NCBI GenBank assembly: GCA_020736575.1 | Contig: JAGPYM010000005.1 | Span: forward strand, 1,798,001 to 1,862,000 | From: Thelonectria olida | Lineage: Eukaryota; Ascomycota; Sordariomycetes; Hypocreales; Nectriaceae | DNA: 64,000 nt | Direction of reading: 5' to 3' | Notes under the pieces: generated by a model | Told to the model about the DNA's origin: nothing | Database searches by the model: none | What the model saw: the letters and a program-made list of their open reading frames with translations, nothing else | Part shown: positions 1 through 10,673 of the stretch, piece by piece | Position numbering within the stretch: the first letter of the stretch is position 1 | Layout of the letters: each line of letters starts with the position of its first letter | Position numbers and translations under genes: made by a program

Positions 1-1887
1 GGTTGTCTTTGCCAGACAACGTGAAGTCCCTTCATGAAGACCGCAAGAAAAACCAAACACGCCCATCTTTGGACGATATCTCAGCAGCCCTCAAATCCGT
101 CGTTAAAATGTACTTGAGAGTCTTCATTGTCGCAGACGCGCTTGATGAATGCCAAAGAGGGTGCCGATCAACATTCCTGTCGCAGATATTTAACCTCAAG
201 GTCGGCACGACTGTGAATTTCTTTACAACTTCAAGAGATCGAAGAAGAATTCCAAGAAAGAAGCGTTATGTTGGAGATCCGTGCCAGAGATGAAGATGTG
301 GAGAGATACCCCGACGGTCAGATGTCGGAGCTGCCGCTTCTCGACGAAAAGAACCGCGACCTGCCAAAGGATACCAAAGAACAGTTCAAGGCTCAAGTCA
401 AGACAAGCGTTATTGAAGCTGTCAGTGGAATGTAAGCTGCGTATGCTATGTATGCAGTTACAGTTGTTAATCATCAGGGCAGGTTCTCCTCTCACGACTT
501 CATCTCGAGTCCCTTGTCGATAAGACAACGACCCGCGATCTAACCATTGCATTAAAGGCACTCCCCAAAGGGAAGCCTGCATTGAATCAAGCATATGGAA
601 TGACTATTGGGAGAATCAAAAGTCAGAATGATGGATTTCGGTTTCTTGCTGAGAAAGTCCTCACGTTGCTCACCTGCGCTGAGAGACTACTGACAACTTT
701 GGAGCTCCGAGACGCTCTTGCAGTAACGTCGAACACGCCAAAACTTGATGAAAACAAGCGAGAAAGTACAAGTATCATAGTTTCTGTGTGCGCAGGGTTG
801 GTGACAGTCGATGCAAACAGCGGCATTATTTCGCTTGGTTCATGACACTACACGGGAATACTTGCAGACGCACATGCTTTGCATCAAACCTCAGAAGGAC
901 GCCACAAGTCTGGAGGACCACATGATCAATAGCGACCCAAATAACCATGATGCTATGGCGGGCGCCCACAGAAGTATTGCGGTCGTCTGCAGGACCTACC
1001 TCTTATATGCCGTTTTTGAGACCGGAATTTGTCAGACGGACGATGAGTTCCGGGAGCAGATGCAGTCAAACCATCTCTACGGCTACGCGGCATGCAACTG
1101 GGGCCATCATGCTCGCAAGGCTTCGACTTTATCACCAGATGTCATTGGCTTTCTAGAGCGCAAGCTAAACGTGGACGCAGTAATCCAGGTACTGCTTGTC
1201 TTTGCGCAGCCGCTAACGTTAGATTGGCGCAGCCAAGACTTTCATGGTGAAGCTGCTGCTCAAGATGGAGGCTGACTCAAATGCCAAAGATAAATATGGC
1301 TGGACGCCCCTGTCACACGCTGCACAAAACGGGCACGTGGCCATTGTGAAGCTGCTGCTCAAAGAGGGCGCGGATCAAGACATCAGATACAGGGAGAGCC
1401 GCTATTTTTCCATATCCCGAGCTGCAAAGAAGGGGCATAAAGCCATTGTCAAACTACTGGTCGAGAAGGAGGCCAACCTATACACCAAAGATGACCCTGG
1501 GCAGACAATACTATCGTACGCTGTGTCATTGGGAGAGCGAGCTATTGTCAAGCTACTGCTCAAGAAGCAGGCTGATATAAACACTAAAGATGCCTCTGGA
1601 TGGGCTCCATTATCACGCGCTATAACATCAGGACGGAAAGAAATCGCGAAGTTGCTACTCAAGAAGGGAGCTGACCTAAACGCCAAAGATGAACATGGTT
1701 GGACGCCATTATTCTGGGCTATAGAGACGAGAAATGTATCTACCCTGAAACTGTTACTCGAGAAGGGAGCTGACCCAAACGGGATGACTCTGGCCGGACG
1801 CCATTGTCATATGCCGTAGCGAGGGGACACCATGTCAGTGCGGAACTGCTTGAGAAAGGCTTAATAATTTCATTGGTAGGAGCCTAA
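1..1887 (+). pseudogene. Decayed NACHT / ankyrin-repeat (NLR-like) gene, 5' end outside window
   Basis: The first coding stretch holds a NACHT Walker-B-like motif (FIVADALDEC, near nt 120-150). It is followed by the winged-helix region typical of fungal NACHT proteins (around VLTLLTCAERLLTTLELR, nt 660-715, and RLVHDTTREYLQ, nt 829-866). About seven ankyrin repeats follow (nt 1244-1887, motifs such as GWTPLSHAA and KLLLKKGAD). The protein cannot be read in one frame. The coding frame changes near nt 235, 480, 830, 1240 and 1785. A possible intron at 432-477 does not restore the frame, and the last repeat (GRTPLSYAVARGHH) lies in another frame and ends with TAA at 1885-1887. Fungal NACHT-ankyrin proteins act in allorecognition or cell-death-type responses. 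I infer that this copy is dead. Sequencing error is an unlikely explanation for five separate shifts. Confidence 0.8.
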
Positions 1888-3594
1888 CTCAATCATAATG
1901 AATTAGTGAATGAGTGCCGGCTTGTTGCAGCCAATACACGACCTATAAACAGACGTCTACGATCTCCCCTCTTCCGTGGGACTGAGCGCCAGCTGTTGGA
2001 GTCTGAGCAGGTCTTTGAACAATGAAGGCGCGGTACAAGATGTGCATAGTTGAGGGCAACTGGTGTAGTCGATCAGTTTGTTCGAGGAGCCATAATATCT
2101 TACATCTATCTGAACTATCTCTCAGAGCTCGACTACTCAAGACTGGTCTAAGACATGCTCGCAGTGCACAACAAACCCTGCAACTCTGCTACCGGGCACC
2201 TACTATTCCTATTGTCTTAATTCAATTTGTATTGGGCTGACTTGTACCCAGTCAAGCTGTCCACTCGGTTGCCCGTGTCCATGAACCCCTATGGCTCCCG
2301 CCTCCATGAACAGCAGCTTTCTTGAAAAGATTCTGGACTCGATACCGCAATACAAGCATGCCTTCCATCAGTCCACCATCTCTATGATTTTTCATCCAAA
2401 GACCCATCCCTTGAAGAAGTTGGCTTGCCCGACCTAGAGGACCCACATATGAACGGATCGATAGCATTATGCAAAGACAAGTTATAAAGAGAAATCTCTT
2501 TAACTTGTTGCTCTCCCTCTGTAAGGGTTAGGAGACAGATAATCCCTGTTAACGAAGGAGAGATTATAGTAAGAAGGGGAAGGCTCGTCGTTTTAGCAAC
2601 ACGACCCACCAGCTTTGTCGAGAAATTTCTCTTTATCATCGAGCCGATCAGGGCATTCATTTAGCTGCAAGAGTGTCTGCGTCGGAAGGGTCCTTACTGA
2701 CCTGCACATCTAGCGGCATTTATCGCTTATTAGGATGGCGGCTTTATTATGCGCCTGATCTCCAGCCCCTTTAACCTGGGATGTCCCATCTTCTGTCTCG
2801 TTGGATGCTCCTCTAGCTTTGCTGTTTCTAATATGCGATATAGGGTGACTCCGATGGGATGTTTGATTCGCAAAGTCCGATAGCTTATACTAATAGACTT
2901 AAAGTGCAGAAGGTCTGCAATATTCCAGTCAGGCTTGCAGTCCACGCCGGTGTCCTGCTTGTTCTGGTCGTCGAATTCTCTAATAATGCTTCTAGGTAGG
3001 CTTGCTTTTAATTGTCTACCTATTTAACCGAATACTCTCGCTCCCCTCCTTAAGTAATCCGCGTCCTCTGCTCGCTCCCTTTCTCGACCACGGCAGCTAT
3101 AGGTGACCGCCGAGGGCCTTTCCCTTCGTCTATATCCACTCCTACCGCATCATCCATCCCACCCTCTGCAGCCGGCATGATCTAGGCTGCCCGCACCCTT
3201 TCCCAGGCGTCGACGGCTTGGAATGCCCTTGCCCCAGGGGGAACAGTTAGGACAGGGTCGAGGCGATCCATCATGCCTCTCTACTAAATTAAACATCTAT
3301 AAATCCCAGTGTATATCCTTCAAATGGCCTTTGCCGCGCTTCCGATAGCACAACATGCACAGCCCTCACAAACAAACAAATAATATTTAAGTAATTAGAA
3401 AAGTTGCTTGTCTGGTCCATTAGCCGTGCACAGTCTATTACTAATAGACTTGATCCTTTGTCCTGTAGCATTCCATCAGGCCAATGCGCCATAATAAATA
3501 TCAGCAAACAACTCCCAGGCAAACAACAAAGAAAAGTTCTTCTCCTTTCACTTCTTTCTGATCTCATACATCACCAGTGATTCAGGATCTTCAG
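1888..3594. other. Gene-free stretch with degenerate, possibly transposon-derived sequence
   Basis: No intact gene is visible. On the minus strand, short coding-like pieces without a continuous frame occur at about 2730-2945, 3010-3270 and 3289-3567, which would fit an old decayed mobile element. A 96-bp segment (2506-2601) begins TGTTGCT and ends AGCAACA, a 7-bp inverted terminal match with TG/CA ends like a short LTR, but no target-site duplication is visible. The palindrome GAGAAATTTCTC lies just after it. The assignment to a transposon is an inference with weak support. Confidence 0.3.
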
Positions 3595-5148
3595 ATGGAA
3601 GACCAAGACCTTACTAAGACTCAAAAGCATGGCCGAGTCTCTCCAGTCGCCAGTCGGAAACTAAGCCACCCATCATTTCCGCCCGCAAGATATTTCGACG
3701 ATTTATCACTGCAGTTTCTAACAAGATATGCACTGTATGAACTCAATCGGAGGAACGTCGAAATATCTTCTACTTCAAAGCCGCATCAAATTGGTCCTCT
3801 TACGCGACTCACTATCGCCAAGTGGAAGAAGAGCCACCCGTCAGTAAAGCACTTGATCGAACAATACGACGCAAAAACCTGTGAGCAACTCAAGTGCTAT
3901 GCAAAGCACGGCGGTCCAGATCTAACGGACTTGAGGGGGGTAAGTTGCACTTGTAACCATGTCTTTCTTAGCTAACTTTTGCAGTTTGACCAGTCAAGCC
4001 CGCTGGATTATCTGATGAGTCCGGCCTCGAACCTCGGCCGCCGGAAGCGCCCTCCAACTCCCAAAACGATAGGGGATACAAAGCCCACCAAGACGACCGG
4101 TCCATATGACCGTAACTTCACGCAACATCTCATCGACCACGGCATCTTTCCTGCGTACTATTCGTATCCCAACGGTCGAGCCGTCCCTAAGCCGGACAAT
4201 ATGGACGAGATACTGCGAGCACTTGCACTACCTAGGTCACCGCTATTGCAGTTGTCAGATGGGAATCTTGGGAGTTTTATCGAAGCTGATAGGGATGCAT
4301 TTAAGGAGAGAGATGTTGTAAAGTCGGTGATACCGATGATTGAAGGTGATCTCAGGGACGGCAAATGCATGGCAGGAGGGGTACCATTCAGAAACCTCTA
4401 CCCGCTGACCGATGGATCTCTTGTTGCTGGCAATCCGGATCAATACCATGGAGCGCGGCCGGAACAGCTCCATCAAAAGGTTCGCCAGGAGCTAAACCAC
4501 AACATCATACCTACGACTCAGATGGACCTTCCGATTGCTCCGAATTTCTTCCTCGAAGCAAAAGGGCCGGAGGGAGCGCTGGCGGTAGTACAACGACAGG
4601 CGTGCTACCTTGGGGCATTGGCAGCGAGAGGAATGCACACTCTTCAATCCTATGCATCGCGCGATCCAACCTACGACAACAAGGCCTATACAATTTCTGC
4701 AACATACCTCTCTAGCGGGATCCTCAAACTATATGCCCATTCCCTTATTCGCACATCCACGTCGGGAGCAGGAGTCCGAACCGAGTTCATCATGACGCAA
4801 CTCAAAGGTTTTGATCTGACTGCCGATATTGACACCTTCCAGAAGGGAGTCACGGCGTACCGGAACGCGGTGGACTGGTGTAAACGGCAAAGAGACCAGG
4901 CGATCGAACAAGCCAATGGAAAAGTGGTCTCAACACCGCCTTTCTTTCCTGAGTCCGATACTGACGAAGGCGAGCCAGCCCGAGATCAGCAACGCCCATC
5001 CAAAAGACCACGCCTAAGCAGGGACGGCCAAAAACGAATGGCATCTATCATCCGCTCAACGGTAGCGAAAGATGAGAATGGGGAAGAGGAGGAAGAGGAG
5101 GAAGGGGAGGAAGGGGAGGAAGGGGAGGAAGAGGAGGAAGAGGAGTAG
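3595..5148 (+). CDS. Fungal PD-(D/E)XK-like protein of the DUF7924 type with acidic tail
   Basis: Two exons, 3595-3939 and 3985-5148. The 45-nt intron (GTAAGT...CAG) is in phase 0, giving 502 residues. I chose the ATG at 3595, the first in frame. The core resembles a family of fungal proteins of unknown function (DUF7924, named from memory). It contains a block with PDQYHG, then about 40 residues later PNFFLEAKGPEG and RQACYLGALAARG. A PD followed by E-x-K is the signature of the PD-(D/E)XK nuclease fold, so a nuclease-like fold is plausible, but activity is an inference. The region before the tail is basic (KRPRLSRDGQKR), a possible nuclear signal, and the protein ends in a Glu/Gly-rich repeat of about 20 residues. 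The gene lies beside a dead NACHT gene and relic DNA, which suggests an accessory location. Confidence 0.75.
5083..5145 (+). repeat. GA-rich 9-bp-type repeat encoding a poly-acidic tail
   Basis: Imperfect repeats of GAAGAGGAG and GAAGGGGAG close the reading frame and encode only Glu and Gly. Such tracts are prone to copy-number change, so the tail length probably varies among strains. Confidence 0.8.
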
Positions 5149-6454
5149 CTGTAGGGGCAGCTCCCATTGGGTGTCTACCGGTAGTGATGTCGATAAGCTT
5201 CATCTGCTGAGGATCGTTGACAACCTTCAAGTCATCTGCCTGCTTGCGCCTTATTTATTTCTTTATCCGGCTTTATGTTATCTGCTTATTATCTAGCTGT
5301 CCCCAATATTATTTTCTTGTTATGTGAGACTAATCTGAACACCCGCAGCCCGAGCATGTGTTTTAGTATATCACAGGAATATTTACTTGCGCATCGTGCT
5401 TTGTGAGCTCGTTGAGGGAGCGGACTCATCTCAAGTCGCATTCAGCCCTCCTTTCTATCTCTTATAGTGTCGAAATTGGGGTCATAGTACAGAGTATTCC
5501 GTTGCGGCAATCCGTCTTGGGTGTAGTCACAACATAGGTAGAGCTCGCGTAGTAGAATTTCTCTCCGGAGAAGATGTGCAACTTATAAAGAAGTCCAGCC
5601 AAGCATAGAGTGGAATGAACCAATGACGGGGGCCTTCTCGACTAGTCTCTCTCAGTTTACAAAGAGCCCCGGAACTAGGACGGCGACTATAGACAAGGGT
5701 TCATAAAGCCGCCGGTTATTCCCCAAGATGGCATGTTGAAAGACGGGCGTTCAGGTGGCTCAGGACGGCGTCGTCATCATTTATCAACTAGTCAGTCTTC
5801 GTCAGGTCACGTCTCCGTCCGGTGCAGACTCCTCTTCATTTAGCCGCAACACTAAAACACCCTGATCAAGGCAAAAGCGAGTTTCTTCAACATCAGAGGA
5901 AAATGATCTACCAAGCACACTACTTGTTTCGTGCCCCGGAACAAAATACTCCACCACGAAACAACAAGAACGGAGCCGTATCATCCGAACACCAGATGAC
6001 CTGAAACACACAAAACAAAAAAGGGCACAAGGCTTCTCTTGTTTGGAAATCAGGAATCCATCAATGGGGGCGCAATTGGTGGGAAATCACGCTCCCAGTC
6101 CCCTCTTTCGGTGCGTCGCGGGCCGGACGGTGATGGGATTGATGACGCGCGGTCCACTAGAAGGCGAGAAAAGGAGCGCCGGGTTTCAGATGAATGAAAA
6201 TTGTGTGCTTGGTCAAACGGCTTATAGTAGGTCGGTATGGGGGGATCCTGGTTGCAAACATGGCCGGAGGTAATTGGAGGAAGATCCCTGTTTCTAGAAA
6301 CATACTATGTTCAAATGAATTGCTGATGCAGGGGGAAGGGTCGGGAATATATAACTTGGATGCTCAAGCACTTGATGAAGAAGAATATCTGTGTACGACA
6401 CGCTCAACTCTTTCCCCCTCGACTGTTCTACTCATCTGCCCACCATCCATCAAC
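5149..6454. other. Intergenic region with promoter of the GH12 gene
   Basis: No coding signal that I can support. The last few hundred bases should hold the GH12 promoter, and a pyrimidine-rich stretch precedes its ATG. Confidence 0.5.
6348..6354 (+). promoter_or_regulatory. TATA-box-like element of the GH12 gene
   Basis: TATATAA, 101 bp upstream of the start codon and followed by a CT-rich stretch, as expected for a highly inducible secreted-enzyme gene. Assigned by position only. Confidence 0.4.
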
Positions 6455-7330
6455 ATGAAGTCCTTTGGCCTCATCTCGGCTCTGCTCGCCACCGTCGCCG
6501 TGGCCACGCCCACTGCCACGCTCGACAAGCGATCTACCACCTGGTGCGACAGCTGGGGCTCTCTCACGACCGGCGGACTTACCGTGTACCACAACAACTG
6601 GGGCGCTGCTCAGGCGACTTCCGGTTCTCAGTGCACCACTTTCGACTCCATCACCTCTGGGTCTGTCGTCTGGTCGACTTCGTGGACCTGGGCTGGCGGC
6701 TCGAGCTCGGTCAAGTCGTACTCGAACGTGGCTCTTGAGAATGTGAACAAGAAGCTTTCGGCGATCAGCTCCATACCGTCTAAGTGGACTTGGAGGTGAG
6801 TGAGCCGCCATTCATTGATGATGAACAATGGGTTCTCCATGTCCTGCAAAATGCTAAAAGTCGACAGCTACACCGGATCCAACCTCGTCTGCGACGTTGC
6901 CTACGATCTCTGGCTGGCCCCCTCGGTCGGAGCCAACAACCAGTACGAGATCATGATCTGGCTCGGCGCGTACGGCGGCGCCGGCCCCATCTCGAGCACT
7001 GGCTCTGCTATTGCCACGCCGACTATTGCTGGGTCGTCCTGGAAGCTCTACTCGGGCCCCAACGGCGACACGACCGTCTACTCCTTCGTTGCCACCAGCA
7101 CCATCACCAGCTTCAACGGCGACCTGAACCTCTTCTTCAAGTACCTGACCTCGAACCAGGGCGTCAGCACCAGCATGGTTGCGACTAGCCTTCAGGCCGG
7201 AACCGAGCCGTTCACTGGTGAGTGTCTTCTTGCGAATTGTTTGCCCAAAGTCAGTTGGCTAACATGATTTGATTCACTAGGCTCCAACGCTGTCTTCAAG
7301 ACTACTGCTTACACCATCTCTGTCGCATGA
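6455..7330 (+). CDS. Secreted endoglucanase / xyloglucanase, glycoside hydrolase family 12
   Basis: Three exons (6455-6795, 6868-7217, 7281-7330) give 246 residues, the usual GH12 length. Splicing the first intron (72 nt, ending GACAG) rebuilds the conserved segment KWTWSYTGSN, which decided between two possible acceptors. The protein starts with a hydrophobic signal peptide (about residues 1-17) and then a Lys-Arg site suited to Kex2-type processing (LDKR). The two catalytic glutamates of the family are present in QYEIMIWLG (nucleophile) and AGTEPFTG (acid/base). GH12 enzymes are retaining endo-beta-1,4-glucanases, and many prefer xyloglucan. I infer a role outside the cell in plant cell wall breakdown. 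Substrate preference cannot be read from the sequence. Confidence 0.95.
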
Positions 7331-7899
7331 GATTGAGGAAAGCTCGAAAGCTGATGTAGTTTTAACCATTTTAAATTCGTGTAAATAAGTGAAGCTGGCG
7401 CTTTCGTCTCATCCAAGCTCGATGCGTAAAAGTTATGTTTGCCCGTTTATACAGTCGCATTGAGATATCAACGGAACCTGAGATCATCTGTGTGACGCGA
7501 GACGATGAAAAGAACTATAAAAGGGGGGGTTCTTGCTGTGCATAACTACTGTAGCATCGCTCTTTTGGCGTCAAGCATCTTCGACTTCACACTACCTAGT
7601 CTTTCAAGTCATGCGGCATGCTGTGTGTTTGTGGTCTAGTCTTCCGTTCTAGGTTAATTCAGGCAGTGTAAATTCGATAATCATGTACGCCATAAGCATT
7701 ACTCGAATAGAGCAACGGCCTCCGTCCCCATATCCTTGTTCACCCCAACAGCTTGAGTAACCAGGCCTTGGAGTGAGTTTGAATATCCATCATATAGAGC
7801 TCCCACTGCGCGGCCCTCGTCGGCTGTGTATTGTGTAGTAGCGACTTGTTTTTACAGCGATTCTTGACATCTGTGCTCTCGTGCACGATCAGATACATC
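7331..7899. other. Intergenic region between convergent genes
   Basis: Holds the 3' ends of the GH12 and BTB transcripts. I see no further gene. Confidence 0.5.
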
Positions 7900-9008
7900 T
7901 CATTGCCACCACAATTGCCCAGTAGTCCCATATGCCCCGTACTGTGGCTCGTTCTGCATTTCTGTAGAGGGGGCCGGTCGAACATTCGCGGTTGTAGGAT
8001 GGTAGCCATCCCGATATGCGCAGTCGACAACCCTGAAACCCATGCCCCTCATATCATTGTTAGGGCTGCGAAGCGTGGCCCATTGCGGTTTCAGGAGGCC
8101 GTTCAATACCACATCTATCTTGTTCATGCTTACTCCGGAGTATGGAGCCTTGGGTAACGGGTATAGGCCATGTCTGGAAAGGTCCTTGATGAGAGATCCC
8201 AGGTGAATGGATGAGCACTCAAATGTGCAGGGACCGTTGTCCCCGATGAGCAAGTCCATGTCGCCTTGGACTTTTGAAAGCTTTCTGCCAACATGCTGGA
8301 TGCGCAACTCTTCTATACTATCTATAATGCATGTTAGATATGGGCTATTGACGAGTATAATCAGGAGGAAGTTAATGTACCAAAGTCTCGTTCTGGAATA
8401 GGGAGACCAAGAGAGGGAATCGGTCCAGTGGCCTGGGTTTGGATGGAGTTCAAGATCTCCGAGTAATAGGAATTATTTTTAAAGACCCAGCTTACGTGAA
8501 GCCATAGGAGCGCGGCTCGTCCGAGTTCGGTTGGCGGGCGACCATTCATCTGCGACATCATTTGAGAGAGCCACGCATCCACGTGGAAGAAGAAAGAGTC
8601 ATGGCACTCATAGTAGTCGACAATCAAAGCAATCTTGGCCAGAAGCTCCAGATTCATCTCACGGGGGACTCTCGAGGCATGGAGGACGCGCATGACAATA
8701 AGCAAAGCCTCTTCGTCCCAATCTTCGGCGGTGAGTCGAAGGGGTCCCTCTTCATTGCCGCACGTCTCCTTCCACGGGCCATTCAATAACTTGTAGAAGT
8801 ACTTCGAGTTCAAAGCCAGGTGCTTTGACGAAAGGAGGAACTGCACTTCTTTTGTGTTATCAACACGACTTGGGCCGAGAAGTTGGCGTGCTGGATCGGA
8901 CTCGTCCGTGGGCCACACGGCGAAGGGAGCGTTGGGATTCTTCAAAGTCAAGACAACTTCTCCTTCTGGATCAATCTTGTGGATGTTGTTCGGGTCTGGA
9001 TGAGACAT
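7900..9008 (-). CDS. BTB/POZ-domain protein
   Basis: Two exons (9008-8381 and 8321-7900), 349 residues. The 59-nt intron (GTACAT...ATTATAG) joins RDF to DSIEELRIQHVG in frame. The N-terminal half shows a fungal BTB core: EVQFLLSSKHLALNSKYFYKLL, shortened here to its key part FLLSSKHL, then GPWKE, a region of alternating leucines (LLIVMRVLHA) and VDYYECHD. Fungal BTB proteins of this type are mostly of unknown function, and BTB folds mediate protein dimerisation or Cullin-3 binding. No Kelch or other C-terminal domain is seen. I cannot assign a specific role. The start is the first ATG after an in-frame stop-free stretch, and a further upstream non-ATG extension was not used. Confidence 0.8.
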
Positions 9009-9545
9009 GGCGCAGCTCGGGCGATTCCGCCGTTGACGAATGAAGTAGGGGTGATGGAAAGTTGAATTATTGCGGTTTGATCTTGAAGCCTTGCGGAAAT
9101 GTTGATATTCCAGAGAAGCCCATGTGACTGTGTGGCTTAATAAGGCAGCTGGACTGGGCAACTGTTGGGTCTGGTTAGTGTGCGTACCATACTATCTGAG
9201 GACCTATGAATACTACCTACGTACAATGTACCAGGCTTCCATAAAACTGTCGCTCTCTAAGCGCCGTGCCGCTGGGACTAACTTTAGATTGGAAAATATT
9301 ATTGAGAGTATTATTATTCTCACATAGAGACCCGCCTAGATTGAGTCGGACATTTTGTGGCGTCACAGTCTGGGCAAAACTTCCTGATATATCTTTGGTT
9401 CAAATTTGGTTTATTGATAAAGAATGATGGCTTTTATTTAGATCTAGGGGGTGTATTATGTGACTCCAATACGCTGCCAACTTTTAATCGACTGATGCTT
9501 CTCTTCTGAACCCCGTTCCAAAACCAGTCCAACATGGCATGTACC
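9009..9545. other. Promoter region of the BTB gene
   Basis: Lies upstream of the BTB start and downstream of the next minus-strand gene. It is AT-rich around 9290-9480. No gene is seen. Confidence 0.5.
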
Positions 9546-10193
9546 TTAGTACTTCTTTCCGCGTCCCTTCATGCTATTGGGACCCTTCTTTCGTCGTTCC
9601 TTAAAACCAGTCTGCTTTCCCATCTGACGAGCCACCTTGGGCAATTCTCTTACAATGGCCGCGACCTCCTGCGCGGACGCCGTTGTCCCAACCTGCTTAA
9701 TGCAAGCCTCCCACTTTGGGTCCTCATAGTCCGCGGCCCCGTCCTTGCAGTCCCGCGTAAGCTGATCGTAGGCGTTCCTGACCTGGCTGCGTTTGCGCGC
9801 GTATAGGCTTGCGACATTTGGCATTCGAAGACGCGTAGCGAGGTCGCGCGCGTTGGAGAGCGTCTGGATCAGCTGCTCGAGGACGTTAGCCGTGCGAGTG
9901 ATTTGCCAGTATTCCGCCACCAAGTCTGAGTTTTGGGACTTGATTTCGGTGAGCAGGCTGGGGAAGGGGGCGCGGAGGAAGTTGTCAACCCATTGTAGAG
10001 ACTCCATGGAGTCCGCGTGGAGCATTACGTTGGGCATGTCGGGGACGGCATAGTCGGTCTGAATGTCTTGGGCGTGGTTGTTTTGCTGATGAGCGTCTCT
10101 GTATGCCTTCTCTTTGTCCATATTTCTGTCCATGTTTCTGTCCATGTTTCTGCCCATGTTTCTGCCCATGTTTCTGCCCATGTTTCTGCCCAT
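9546..10193 (-). CDS. Small protein with N-terminal MGRN/MDRN tandem repeat and basic C-terminus
   Basis: Single open frame of 216 residues from the first in-frame ATG, which lies inside a tandem repeat. Residues 1-28 are seven 4-residue units (MGRN four times, MDRN twice, then MDKE). The rest is helical in character (for example LVAEYWQITRTANVLEQLIQ) and ends in a strongly basic tail (KERRKKGPNSMKGRGKK). I do not recognise the family. The basic tail would suit nucleic-acid or nuclear association, but this is a guess. The repeat makes the start uncertain, because any of several ATG codons could serve. An upstream exon cannot be excluded. Confidence 0.55.
   Translation of the reverse strand: MGRNMGRNMGRNMGRNMDRNMDRNMDKEKAYRDAHQQNNHAQDIQTDYAVPDMPNVMLHADSMESLQWVDNFLRAPFPSLLTEIKSQNSDLVAEYWQITRTANVLEQLIQTLSNARDLATRLRMPNVASLYARKRSQVRNAYDQLTRDCKDGAADYEDPKWEACIKQVGTTASAQEVAAIVRELPKVARQMGKQTGFKERRKKGPNSMKGRGKKY
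10110..10193 (-). repeat. 12-bp coding minisatellite
   Basis: Seven units of ATGGGCAGAAAC or ATGGACAGAAAC on the coding strand. Each unit carries its own ATG in the reading frame. Confidence 0.9.
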
Positions 10194-10673
10194 GTTTTCG
10201 TCTTTCGATGTTAGGTTGGGATGGTGTGTGGATCTTGAAGGTTGAAGACAGAGGAGGCTGGCTGAAGAGGAAGACAAAAAATATGTCCATATAGCAGTGG
10301 TTCAAGCCTTTATGTAGTTTAGGCATGACTTGAGGGTTTATGATGTATCATCTTGTTGGAATGTTCAGGTGTTAACAAAGGTTCTTATTGACACTGGAAA
10401 CAATTAGCCTAGCAACAAGCATTTGAAACGACAGAACAAAGAAATGGTCAATTCAAACAAAGAAGACTTTTGTAAAAGAGAATTGTTGGGTAAACAGGTT
10501 ATTATATCCAGTTATTTGAATGGTACTGTTTGTCTCCAACGCTCGCTTTCACCAATTGCGAAAGAGGGACAAACACGTCGAGGAAATGCTCCGGGTCCAG
10601 GTCAAGGTCATAACATCGTATATTCTAGGTAGTCAAATCAAGTCGCTCAGTATTCTATCTCTCGTATCCTTTT
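10194..10673. other. Intergenic region
   Basis: Contains the probable promoter of the repeat protein and the 3' region of the next gene. No gene is supported. Confidence 0.4.

Noticed and set aside
6784..7188. A plus-strand Arg-rich frame across the GH12 gene
   Set aside because: It overlaps the GH12 exons in another phase and lacks any family signature.
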